Source: a virus. From it: a DNA stretch of 64,000 nt. Where the stretch lies: the IMG/VR virus record IMGVR_UViG_3300048065_001187, positions 1-64,000 of that record. The stretch is one strand, 5' to 3'. The translations under genes were made by a program, and so were the position numbers. Positions within the stretch are counted from its first letter, which is position 1, and each line of letters begins with the position of its first letter. Under the pieces are notes generated by a model. That model saw nothing but the letters and a program-made list of their open reading frames with translations, was not told the origin of the DNA and did not search any database. Below are positions 1-9,026 of this stretch, in pieces.

Positions 1-127
1 TAGGGCTAGCCGTCACAAATACTCGTGATGAGCCAGCTGGATTGCAACAGGGAATTAGACGTGCAAAAAGCATGGGAATTGATCCCAAAACTCACGGTGC
101 ATCAAAAGGGTTAGTACCTAATTTTGC
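1..127 (+). repeat. Direct repeat copy 1 in tape measure gene
   Basis: Bases 1-127 recur without a mismatch at 232-358. The period is 231 bp (77 codons), so the duplication is in frame. The encoded unit ends in the motif KGLVPNFA. The repeat may extend beyond the left edge of the window. Confidence 0.95.
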
Positions 128-3100
128 CAACCCATTAGCGGATGCAGTAAAACGCGAAAAAAATGCGGGCATTCCTTCTTCAAGAATTAGGATTGAAAAA
201 AGCTCTCAATTAAAAAGCCCCCAAAATCCAATAGGGCTAGCCGTCACAAATACTCGTGATGAGCCAGCTGGATTGCAACAGGGAATTAGACGTGCAAAAA
301 GCATGGGAATTGATCCCAAAACTCACGGTGCATCAAAAGGGTTAGTACCTAATTTTGCTAGAGATAAATCTTCTCAAGTGCAGGAAGGTGGACTCATGCA
401 GCTTTTTGTTTTTCAGTCGTTGTTAAGTACGGCAAATGGATTCTTGCAACAATTTGCCGAAGACGGAAGTGAAGCGGCTAAAATGTTTTCTAAGGCAGGT
501 CAAGCTGCTTCTGGTATGGCTTCAGTCTTTTTAACTACAAAAGAAATAGGTAGTCAATTAACCGAAGGCATGGGAATTGATCCTGGAAAAACAATAAACC
601 TGCGCGATTTATTCTCAGAATCAGGGAGAAGAAAAGCTAAAGCTGGCACAGGAAGGTTTACACAAGGGCTCAAGGCTGCCGCAAAAGATGGCTTTAGTCA
701 GGCTGGATCAAAAGGAATACTACAAGGCGTTAAGGCCTTCTCTGGGGGAATAGCTTCAGCCGGCAAGATGTTGTTAAGGTTTACACCAATGATTGGTAGC
801 CTTATAAGTCTTGGAACGGCTGCCAATGAAGTTTTTAAGTTGTTCAATGATGGAAAAGGCGTTATGTCTTTATTTGAAAGTGCTTCGGCGAAAGCGGCTA
901 GAAATCTAGAAAAACTTTCTGAATCAACACAAGCACTAGAATCCGCATTAGGCGCTCTTCAGTCTCAGACAGAGAATAAAGAAAAAATTGACGAGCTAGA
1001 GCTTCTTGGTTCTATGCGTACACAAAAACAAGAGACTGAATTGTTTCAATTAAAAATGAAAGAACTCGACATTCAATCGAAAGTTCAGAAGTCTATGTCT
1101 CAATTGTTTCAGGAAAATGTAACAGGAACAGCTATTGCCTCCAGGCTAAGTCATCAATTTACTCAAAGCGGAATCACAGTCGAAGAGCAAACAGAGACTC
1201 TTCAGAAATTAATTAAGGTACAAAAACAAAGAGTAGTAATCGAAGAGGGCACAAAAGCGTTTGGAGACTTGATAGAAAAAAGATTTGATAGCTTTTTTGA
1301 AATGGGTGACCTGGGGGGTAAAGACGCTAAGTTCCTTGAGCAAGCGGCGTCATTTAGGGGAGCGCAGGCTGGAATGGCTCTCGGAGGGATTATGGCTGGA
1401 TCTGAAGATTTAGACCCAAAAGAAAGACTACGGATTTTAGAGGAAAACATAAAGACAGTAGGGCAGTTTGACTTAGATAAAATCACCGAAAGTTCTGCAG
1501 ACGAAATAAATACTATTTTGTCTGAACAACTAAAAGGGACTGAGGAATTTGGCGGAGCTTTACTGGCGGGTCATATAGGGGACATAATTCATACAATCGA
1601 TGACGCAAAAGATAATATAATGGGGTTAACAGGGGTTGAGGCATCCGCCGCAACAAACGCAATCAAAGCTTTTGTTAATCAACTTCACAAGCAAAAAGAC
1701 TTACTTGAAAAAGATGGCATCGCTCAAACATTAGCTCAAAGCACTGCACAAGTAAAAGAAGAATATTTAAAGATTATTCGCAGTATCAAAGATGAAAGAA
1801 AACAGAGGCTTCATCGGCAAGATCTTGAAAATAGTATCAGTGCCACACAAAGAAAAATAGCCGAATCTCAAATCTCTTTACTTGATGAACATCAGGCAAT
1901 TTCTAAGTCTACTTTAATCAGAAAAGAGTCGTCCAGAAAAATAGAAGAAATATCTGAGAAATTTTCAACAGATATTTTAAAAGCTAATAATACATCGATT
2001 GGAGCCATGCAGTCAGTATCAGAAGAGTTTATTAAGACTGACCAGCTGGCAACGCAATTTAGAAAAGGTGCAGGAATCACAATGGAGGATGCTGTTAACA
2101 ACCTTAAAAAGAATGTCGGGCAAAATCTTACATCTTTAGATTTATCTGGTATAGAAACTGCAATCGGGGAAGCACTGTCTCCTGCTGATGCACAAGAATT
2201 AAGAAATTCGTTTGCTTCAGTATCTTCTAGAATCGCCGACCTGGATGATAATGGAAAAATAATCAATGAGTTCATGAGAGAGTATGGTTCAATCACAGAA
2301 GGAACGGTTGCTGCCGCGTTTATGGCTGCATTGAACCAGAAAGAGATAATGAAGCTTACCCAAAAGCAGAAAAATCTATTGACAGATTCTATTAATGATT
2401 TAACAAGGGCAAGTGAAACAGCGAAAACTCAAAGAAAAAATGCTCTGAGTATTTTAAAAGAAGACAAAACATTAAAATTAATACGAGCAAAAACTGTAGA
2501 CGGTGCAAGAGCATTGAAAGATAAATTAAGTGGTGTAAATATACCTGAGTTATCAATTGAATCAAACCAAGGAGAGACGGCCACTCTATCAGTATTAAAT
2601 GATGCTCGTCGTGGACAAGTAAAAGCATTAATGGATTCTAGAATCCTGGATGACAAAGCCTATCAACTTCAAATTGAAAAAAACAGAACAGAAGCGGAAT
2701 CTTCTGTGCTATCTCTTAGGCAGCTGCAATCTCAAGAAGCAATTTTACGATCAACACAAACCCAAAGCGAAGATTATAAAAATATCATACGTATTCAGCA
2801 GGCAAAATTTGAATCAGAACTCAGTAATTCTTATTTAACAAAACAAGAAACGGTTGCAAGAGAAGATTTTCTAAAGATAGATTCTAAAAGATATAAGCTT
2901 GTTAATGAGCAGTTGGAGACAGAAATGTCAAACGCTAGAACAACAGCTCGACTAAATCTTGAAAAATTAAAGTTAACATCAATCACAGAGACACTGGAAG
3001 AAATTGCAGCAACACAAATTAAAGAAGAACTAACTAGCACCCAATCCTCTTCTCTGATAGCTTCCGAAAAAAGCCTACAGTTAATAAAGAACCAAGAAAT

Positions 3101-6100
3101 TTCTGAACAATTATTTAGAGCTTCTCAGCTACAAGAAAAGAGTAACCAGCTTGACGAGCTAAGACTTGCCGCGCGAAAAGCAAGCATGAGTCAACAAGAG
3201 TTTGATCAAAAAGCAGATACTGAAGTTGCGATTGAGCGGGCTAATGCTATTTCTGCCGCAAGATTAAATATTGCAAAATTAAAAAGGTTAAGTATTCAAG
3301 AAGAATTAAATAAGCAAGTACAAATTGAGCTTACTGAAGAAATAACTTCTGCACAAAGGTCTGCACTAATAGCCTCAGAAAAAGCAATTATACTTTCTGA
3401 AATGGGAGAACAAGGAAGACTTCTGCGTCAGGCAAACGAATTGCTTGAATCCTCTAATAAACTTCAGGAACTTGAAAATGCTATACGAAAAGCAAATGTT
3501 AGCGAAAGGCAACTAAGGTTAAATACAAGCGTTGATATTGCATCTGGCAGAGCAAACGCTATTGCCGACACAAGAGGAGCAGCGATGCGGGCAAGTATTA
3601 CAGGTAGCCCAGAAGATGCCTTGGCTTTTGCCCAGTCACTAAAAGAGACAAATAAATTATTGGGTAATGGCACTAGGGCTTTTGATCAATTAAGAATCAA
3701 GATGGCGGAATTAAATGTTTCTGCCGCCAACCTTGGATCTGATTTGGTTGACATAGGTATCGATGGAGCAAGAACAGGACTCAAGCAATTATTCAAAGAT
3801 ATTGGGTCGGGGGCAAAAAGTGCAAAAGAAGCATGGAGTGATTTTAGTTTAGGACTAGCAGAGCAACTTCTTGATAGAGTAATGGAGCATAATATCGACA
3901 AGATTATTAAGGATCTGACATATGCTTTTACAGGAGAAGATGGAAGTTCTGATGCCGAAAAGATTGCAGGCTCAAATAGTCATTTAACCAGTGCTATGGG
4001 TTCACTAGAAGGAGTACTTAAATCCCTAGGGGGGCACACTAAGGATTTGCAGCAAGAATTACAAAAAGGAATAGGTCTTAATGCTCCAAGTATGGATTCA
4101 AAACTTTCGGAGATGGCTGTGTTTGATAAAAGCATACAAGATCTGGCAATACAAGTCGCCGAACTCTCTAATGCTGTAAAACTAGATGTTTCTAGTAGAA
4201 AAAATAAATCAATAGAGCAAACTAAAGATAGTCAAGATACAACTGATTTCAATCCAACCGGAGATACTTCAAGACTAATTAAAAATAAGACTCTAATTCA
4301 ACAGCAAACAGCAAGAGGTCGAGGGAGGGCGGCCAATCAAGTATTAGCTGATGCTGGATATAGTCCAGACGCCATCCATACTCTGCCATCGGGTATTTCA
4401 AAGCATAGGGATCCGAAATTAAGAAAATTAAAACAAGCTCAAGCTGAAAGCTTAGGCAATATTCGCCACCTTGAATCTAAAATTTCTGATTTAAATATGA
4501 CGCCTGAAAGAAGGGAAGCTCTCAATAAACTTAATATAGAATACGACAGAAAAACAGGAACAGACAAAGAAAGGCAAAGTATAGCAGAAGGTGTCGAGTT
4601 TGCCTTCAGAGAAGGTATTGATAAAACAATACAATCAGACAAACAACGTAATATAAATAACATAGAAGAGCTTCAAAAGAATTTTAAAATAGGAACAGAT
4701 CCTAAATCCGTTCCAAATATATTGACTCGGGGGATGGTTCCTGAAATTGGAGAGGTTAGTTACTTTAAAGGACAAGGAGATCCAAAAAGTCCTAAAAACT
4801 GGGGCGAGATGAATATTAAAAAGTTCATGAAGATCAAAGAGCAATCAACTCTTGAAATTCAAAATTTTTTAGGAGTTACTGAAAATTTAGCCAAAGTATA
4901 TAAAGATGTAGCTATTAATGCTGATGTAGCAAAAGATAGTATGGCTAATAATGCAAAACAACATGATGAGTACTCTATTAAACTAAAAAACGAGCAACAA
5001 AATTATGAAAATACAACCTCAGCAATAAGCTCAACCAACCAAGAGCTTAGTTCTTTTTCTTCAGTTATCAGTAAGACAAGACAAAATTTAGAAACATTTG
5101 ATAATAAACTAGTAACAAGTGGGAATATTAAACCAGAACCAGTGATAGAAAACCCACAAGCAGTATTAAATCAATCAGGTGGAATAATACAAAAATTTGC
5201 AGAGGGAGGTTTCGTAAAAGGGCCAGCTGGAGTAGATAGAGTTCCAGCAATGTTAACAGCTGGAGAGTATGTCATCCCTAAAGAAAGAGTCAAAGAATTA
5301 GTTCGAGGCGGTGAATTACAATATTTTAATAACGGCACAAGTGGGCAAGGTGCAGAAGAAAAAAGAAGCAGAATACAAGCTGGGATAGAAGGTGTAGCGC
5401 GAAGTGTCGTAATGACAGAAGTCACTCGAAGAATCGGAGAAGCAATCAATAAAAAACAAGAAAAAGCTCCCCCAACCTTTGACATGAAAAAATTTGAAAG
5501 ACTGAAACTAGGTTCAGATATTAGTCTTGACAAAGGAGATGCAAGGCTTAGCGGTAGAGCACTGGCAACAGACCCCGTTATGGAGGAATATAGAGATTAC
5601 CTTATGGATAAAGCTGCATATAATGTCCAGCAAAAAAATGAAAAAATAGACAAAAGAATGCAAAGAATTGGGCAAATTACACAACTTGCAGCAGGAGCTG
5701 TCGTTACAGGCCTAGCCTCCATGATAACTCCATATGTTAGTTCTGCAGTCAATTTTGCATCAGAAAAGATAGGCAACACATTTAAAGGAAATTTTAGCCC
5801 TAGTGATACTGGAAAAGCATACAGAGCGGCCAGAAGGCAAGGTCTTGATATTGGATACAAAGATGCAGCGAATTCCCTAAGAGAAAAACAGAGCATTACC
5901 ATAGACAAAGTAAGTTACTTTCCCGAGAGAACTGAAAATATGGGAATAAAGTGGACTGCTGTTGAGCCCAACCAAGCAAAAGGAATACTGGCAAAAAATC
6001 AATATATGCCCTTCTTGGGGAATAAAGGTCAAACACAAAAATTTAGAGAACATCAAATTAACAGTTATTGGAAAAATAGAACTGAAACTTTAAATAAACA

Positions 6101-6758
6101 AGAACCCAGTAGATTAAAAAGTTTTAAATTTAATAAAGGCGGAAATATACCTGCAATGCTAACAGCTGGAGAAGCTGTGATACCTGAACCAATTGCAAGA
6201 AGAATTGGCTACGATAATCTCAACAAAATGAATACAACTGGACAAATTCCAGTAGTAAAAGGCAAAGGTGGGATAGATAACGTAGGGCCAGTTGGATTAA
6301 GCGAAGGTGATTTCGTAATACGAAAAAGTTCTACTGAAAAACTTTTAAGAGAAAATCCTACTATGATGCGGTTTGCGATGCAAAACCCAGAAGGATTTAA
6401 ACGCGGAGAACAAGGATATTATCAAGGCGGAATTGTTGGAACAACTCCAACAGCACCAAGAATATCCACAGCTCCTCAACAAAAAACTCAGACATCAAGC
6501 AGTCCTGTAAACAGGTTACAGCCTATGCTCGATGCAATGCAACCAAGCACTAATAATGCTTCTAGCAATACAACAAATAATGATGTTACTAACAACATTA
6601 ATGTAAATGTTACCGTTGATCAAAACGGAAGGGAAAAGGTATCTACTGAAACAAGCGAAGGTTCTTACGAGCAAGAACAAAAACTCGCCATGAAAATTAA
6701 AACAAAGGTTCTTGAGGTTATCAGAGAGGAGAAAAGAATAGGTGGAGAACTTAGTTAA
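3..6758 (+). CDS. Tail tape measure protein (5' partial)
   Basis: The frame is open to the window edge, so the gene starts upstream; the first possible internal start is a TTG at 42 inside a repeat and is not a real start. At least 2250 residues are present. By family, a tape measure protein fixes tail length and is packed inside the tail tube. Seen here: two KGLVPNFA motifs near the N-terminal edge within an exact 127-bp duplication, long helical and coiled-coil stretches rich in E, K, Q and S, hydrophobic segments encoded near 775-845 and 5665-5765, and three glycine-rich C-terminal motifs of the GG..VPAMLTAGEYVIPK type (about 5200-5290, 6135-6190, 6260-6320) that recur in tape measure proteins. 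The position immediately before gpM-, L-, K-, I- and J-like genes fits lambda gene H. It ends in TAATG, shared with the next gene. Confidence 0.85.
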   Translation, partial: GLAVTNTRDEPAGLQQGIRRAKSMGIDPKTHGASKGLVPNFANPLADAVKREKNAGIPSSRIRIEKSSQLKSPQNPIGLAVTNTRDEPAGLQQGIRRAKSMGIDPKTHGASKGLVPNFARDKSSQVQEGGLMQLFVFQSLLSTANGFLQQFAEDGSEAAKMFSKAGQAASGMASVFLTTKEIGSQLTEGMGIDPGKTINLRDLFSESGRRKAKAGTGRFTQGLKAAAKDGFSQAGSKGILQGVKAFSGGIASAGKMLLRFTPMIGSLISLGTAANEVFKLFNDGKGVMSLFESASAKAARNLEKLSESTQALESALGALQSQTENKEKIDELELLGSMRTQKQETELFQLKMKELDIQSKVQKSMSQLFQENVTGTAIASRLSHQFTQSGITVEEQTETLQKLIKVQKQRVVIEEGTKAFGDLIEKRFDSFFEMGDLGGKDAKFLEQAASFRGAQAGMALGGIMAGSEDLDPKERLRILEENIKTVGQFDLDKITESSADEINTILSEQLKGTEEFGGALLAGHIGDIIHTIDDAKDNIMGLTGVEASAATNAIKAFVNQLHKQKDLLEKDGIAQTLAQSTAQVKEEYLKIIRSIKDERKQRLHRQDLENSISATQRKIAESQISLLDEHQAISKSTLIRKESSRKIEEISEKFSTDILKANNTSIGAMQSVSEEFIKTDQLATQFRKGAGITMEDAVNNLKKNVGQNLTSLDLSGIETAIGEALSPADAQELRNSFASVSSRIADLDDNGKIINEFMREYGSITEGTVAAAFMAALNQKEIMKLTQKQKNLLTDSINDLTRASETAKTQRKNALSILKEDKTLKLIRAKTVDGARALKDKLSGVNIPELSIESNQGETATLSVLNDARRGQVKALMDSRILDDKAYQLQIEKNRTEAESSVLSLRQLQSQEAILRSTQTQSEDYKNIIRIQQAKFESELSNSYLTKQETVAREDFLKIDSKRYKLVNEQLETEMSNARTTARLNLEKLKLTSITETLEEIAATQIKEELTSTQSSSLIASEKSLQLIKNQEISEQLFRASQLQEKSNQLDELRLAARKASMSQQEFDQKADTEVAIERANAISAARLNIAKLKRLSIQEELNKQVQIELTEEITSAQRSALIASEKAIILSEMGEQGRLLRQANELLESSNKLQELENAIRKANVSERQLRLNTSVDIASGRANAIADTRGAAMRASITGSPEDALAFAQSLKETNKLLGNGTRAFDQLRIKMAELNVSAANLGSDLVDIGIDGARTGLKQLFKDIGSGAKSAKEAWSDFSLGLAEQLLDRVMEHNIDKIIKDLTYAFTGEDGSSDAEKIAGSNSHLTSAMGSLEGVLKSLGGHTKDLQQELQKGIGLNAPSMDSKLSEMAVFDKSIQDLAIQVAELSNAVKLDVSSRKNKSIEQTKDSQDTTDFNPTGDTSRLIKNKTLIQQQTARGRGRAANQVLADAGYSPDAIHTLPSGISKHRDPKLRKLKQAQAESLGNIRHLESKISDLNMTPERREALNKLNIEYDRKTGTDKERQSIAEGVEFAFREGIDKTIQSDKQRNINNIEELQKNFKIGTDPKSVPNILTRGMVPEIGEVSYFKGQGDPKSPKNWGEMNIKKFMKIKEQSTLEIQNFLGVTENLAKVYKDVAINADVAKDSMANNAKQHDEYSIKLKNEQQNYENTTSAISSTNQELSSFSSVISKTRQNLETFDNKLVTSGNIKPEPVIENPQAVLNQSGGIIQKFAEGGFVKGPAGVDRVPAMLTAGEYVIPKERVKELVRGGELQYFNNGTSGQGAEEKRSRIQAGIEGVARSVVMTEVTRRIGEAINKKQEKAPPTFDMKKFERLKLGSDISLDKGDARLSGRALATDPVMEEYRDYLMDKAAYNVQQKNEKIDKRMQRIGQITQLAAGAVVTGLASMITPYVSSAVNFASEKIGNTFKGNFSPSDTGKAYRAARRQGLDIGYKDAANSLREKQSITIDKVSYFPERTENMGIKWTAVEPNQAKGILAKNQYMPFLGNKGQTQKFREHQINSYWKNRTETLNKQEPSRLKSFKFNKGGNIPAMLTAGEAVIPEPIARRIGYDNLNKMNTTGQIPVVKGKGGIDNVGPVGLSEGDFVIRKSSTEKLLRENPTMMRFAMQNPEGFKRGEQGYYQGGIVGTTPTAPRISTAPQQKTQTSSSPVNRLQPMLDAMQPSTNNASSNTTNNDVTNNINVNVTVDQNGREKVSTETSEGSYEQEQKLAMKIKTKVLEVIREEKRIGGELS
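232..358 (+). repeat. Direct repeat copy 2 in tape measure gene
   Basis: Second copy of the 127-bp repeat. Identity stops just after the VPNFA codons: copy 1 continues into NPLADAV, copy 2 into RDKSS. Perfect nucleotide identity, including third positions, implies a recent duplication or gene conversion. Confidence 0.95.
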
Positions 6759-7831
6759 TGAATGGTACAGTTTTAGGATACGAGCAACAATTTTTTATTA
6801 ATGGAACACAGCTTTCAGGTGTTCAAAGTATAGAAGGTTCCTACGCAATACAAGAAAGACCCATCAATATTTTAGGATGGGGGCATGTTAATGATGATTA
6901 CCATTATGGCGTTGACAACATAGAATATGCTGATAATGCTTTTTTATTAGACGAAAATGGATTCAGGTTCTTGCAGGAAAGTACATGTGCTAGGGGAGAA
7001 GAACGCTCTGCTCATAGTATGGCAGTGCTTGATGCTCCGCTTGAAGGCGATTTTAATATAAATTCTATTTTAGTCAGTGAAGATTTCTTTTTACAATTTT
7101 TAGGTGATGAACCGTTTACTGGTAGTATGCATCATGGCTCAAAGTATTTTGGCTTTTATAGTGGATACATAACTAACCATAGTGTTTCCTGTGACATTGG
7201 TCAACTTCCTACTACTTCAACCAGTATCAAAGTTTTTGGCGACATAGGAGGTTCTCCCGATTTTATACTTCAGGAGAATGAGTTCCCTGTACTCAATGAA
7301 GAGGGATACAAGATAGCCATAAGTGAATCTTATAATAATGGGCTATATAATGCTTCTGGCGACAATCCTTACCCAGAAATCAGGCTAACCAATCAGGGCT
7401 CAATTATTGTTGAATGCACTGGTGCGAGTACAGACAGGGTAACATCTTTCCAGCATTCTGTAAACATTCCTATTGATCCCATATATGTAGTAGGATCAGC
7501 ATATGCTGCTCAGGTAGATGTAATATGGCCAGTAACCACAGAGACATCGTTTACTTTGGATATAGATGAATACGCATACCAAAGTCTTCGAAAATACATG
7601 CGAACACCTACAGTACAGGACATAGCGATAAAAATTAATGATTGTTTTGGTGAGCCTATACAGCATTATACAGTTAAAAATGCCCGCCTAATAGCTGAGT
7701 CTATGTCTGCCTCTGTAGACGGAAGATTGACTGTAAATTTGCAGTATAAATCTTATTATAATAAGAGGGGTGAGAAGCCGCATGAAAATGATATAAATTA
7801 TAGTAAATTTAAAGAAAAACAAAATGGCTAA
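6758..7831 (+). CDS. Tail structural protein, possible tail-tube type (paralogue A)
   Basis: 357 residues, translationally coupled to the tape measure gene through TAATG. I recognise no catalytic motif and see no signal peptide or membrane segment; the sequence looks like a beta-rich structural protein. The pattern around residues 225-300 (PIDPIYVVGS, then a hydrophobic alternating stretch and DIAIKINDCFGEPI) has a counterpart in the next gene, so the two are probably diverged paralogues. In lambda-type modules the genes next to the tape measure encode tail tube, chaperone or tip proteins. I infer a virion tail role from position only; the exact part is unknown. Confidence 0.5.
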   Translation: MNGTVLGYEQQFFINGTQLSGVQSIEGSYAIQERPINILGWGHVNDDYHYGVDNIEYADNAFLLDENGFRFLQESTCARGEERSAHSMAVLDAPLEGDFNINSILVSEDFFLQFLGDEPFTGSMHHGSKYFGFYSGYITNHSVSCDIGQLPTTSTSIKVFGDIGGSPDFILQENEFPVLNEEGYKIAISESYNNGLYNASGDNPYPEIRLTNQGSIIVECTGASTDRVTSFQHSVNIPIDPIYVVGSAYAAQVDVIWPVTTETSFTLDIDEYAYQSLRKYMRTPTVQDIAIKINDCFGEPIQHYTVKNARLIAESMSASVDGRLTVNLQYKSYYNKRGEKPHENDINYSKFKEKQNG

Positions 7832-9026
7832 ACCTTTCTACAGATATGAAGATGTACCATTACTGCTTGCCTCAGAAGGACAAGAGCCAGTTATGGTGTT
7901 TGCTAATAGAGCAAGTATATCTGCCAGCCAACCATTAGAAGCTAAAAAATTTGCAGAAGACTACAGTATCTCTTTTGCCGACGTGTTTGAAGATGTTGAA
8001 TTTAAAGGTGTCGAAGTTAAAGATTTCTTATTAGGCCCGCCAGGTGGTGGGCCAGGAATGAAAATTCCGTCATCAGTTGAATTAATAAAAAGCGGGCAGA
8101 AAATAGCATACCCTAACGGACAAGCTTTGTATGTAGAGGAAGATGCTCATGCCGGGGATTACCATATAAAGGTAAAGTCTACAGGCGATACATTTCTTGA
8201 TATTGAAACTGATGTGCCTTATGGAGAAATTGATGTATTAAGAACATATGCTGCACAAGGAGAGATTCGGGGTAGATTAAATATCACTTATTATATGAAT
8301 ACTGGTAATATTCATTCTTTTGCAGATTTAACTGGCTTAATGGATCCTACTATTTATCCTCAAGTTAATGAAACAAAAATTACCGGATCTCTTGGTGATT
8401 ATAAATTTAATGACGCATATTTAACTGAAATGTCTTTCTCAGCGGAACCATTTCAAGTAATAGAAACAAATATTGATTTAGATATATACGGAAAAATGGA
8501 ATATGTTGAAGGATGGTCTGAGTCTGTATTCGATAATTATCCTTGCGTTAGAGAAAACCAACTAACCGTTCCTCATGCTATGAACACAAAAATATATGGT
8601 GCGAATAGTGTTGGCATACAATATCCCTTGAGTTTTTCTTACAGCATTTATGCAAATCAAATTCCTGAGATACCTGTGCCGATCAGTGGATATGCTGATG
8701 ATGATGGAGAGCTTCCTGTTAGGGTTGCAAAAAACGAAGTAGATATCACTATAGACTTGGAGGGAGAAAAACTGGATCCATTTTTAAAAATTACAGGACA
8801 AAGAGCTGATGTCACTATTAGTCTTTCTGATATAGGATTTGATGAAAATTTTACTGATAATAATTTTGGTAAATTGAAAGAATTTAAGTTGGCGGGCAAT
8901 TTAGTGCTTCCTGATGCGGTGCCAGAAGAACTTGAACAATATGGTGTAGTTGATCAAGATGCACTATCTGTTTCCGAAGGAGGATTCCTTAGGGGTAGAG
9001 CAAGTGTGAGACAGGCTTACAGGTAA
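7824..9026 (+). CDS. Tail structural protein, possible tail-tube type (paralogue B)
   Basis: 400 residues, overlapping the previous stop by 8 nt. It is beta-rich, without membrane segments or recognisable enzymatic motifs. The half with MNTKIYGANSVGIQYPLS followed by DVTISLSDIG resembles the PIYVVGS...DIAIKIND stretch of the upstream protein in order and spacing, which suggests a tandem duplication that has diverged strongly. It ends in GRASVRQAYR and its stop shares bases with the next start (TAATG). A structural role in the tail is inferred from position between the tape measure and gpM-like genes. It could be a second tube protein or a tip-baseplate component. Confidence 0.5.
   Translation: MAKPFYRYEDVPLLLASEGQEPVMVFANRASISASQPLEAKKFAEDYSISFADVFEDVEFKGVEVKDFLLGPPGGGPGMKIPSSVELIKSGQKIAYPNGQALYVEEDAHAGDYHIKVKSTGDTFLDIETDVPYGEIDVLRTYAAQGEIRGRLNITYYMNTGNIHSFADLTGLMDPTIYPQVNETKITGSLGDYKFNDAYLTEMSFSAEPFQVIETNIDLDIYGKMEYVEGWSESVFDNYPCVRENQLTVPHAMNTKIYGANSVGIQYPLSFSYSIYANQIPEIPVPISGYADDDGELPVRVAKNEVDITIDLEGEKLDPFLKITGQRADVTISLSDIGFDENFTDNNFGKLKEFKLAGNLVLPDAVPEELEQYGVVDQDALSVSEGGFLRGRASVRQAYR

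Noticed and set aside
1-360. CRISPR-like array at the left edge
   Set aside because: The repeats are 127 bp with one unique 104-bp segment between, in frame with a tape measure gene.
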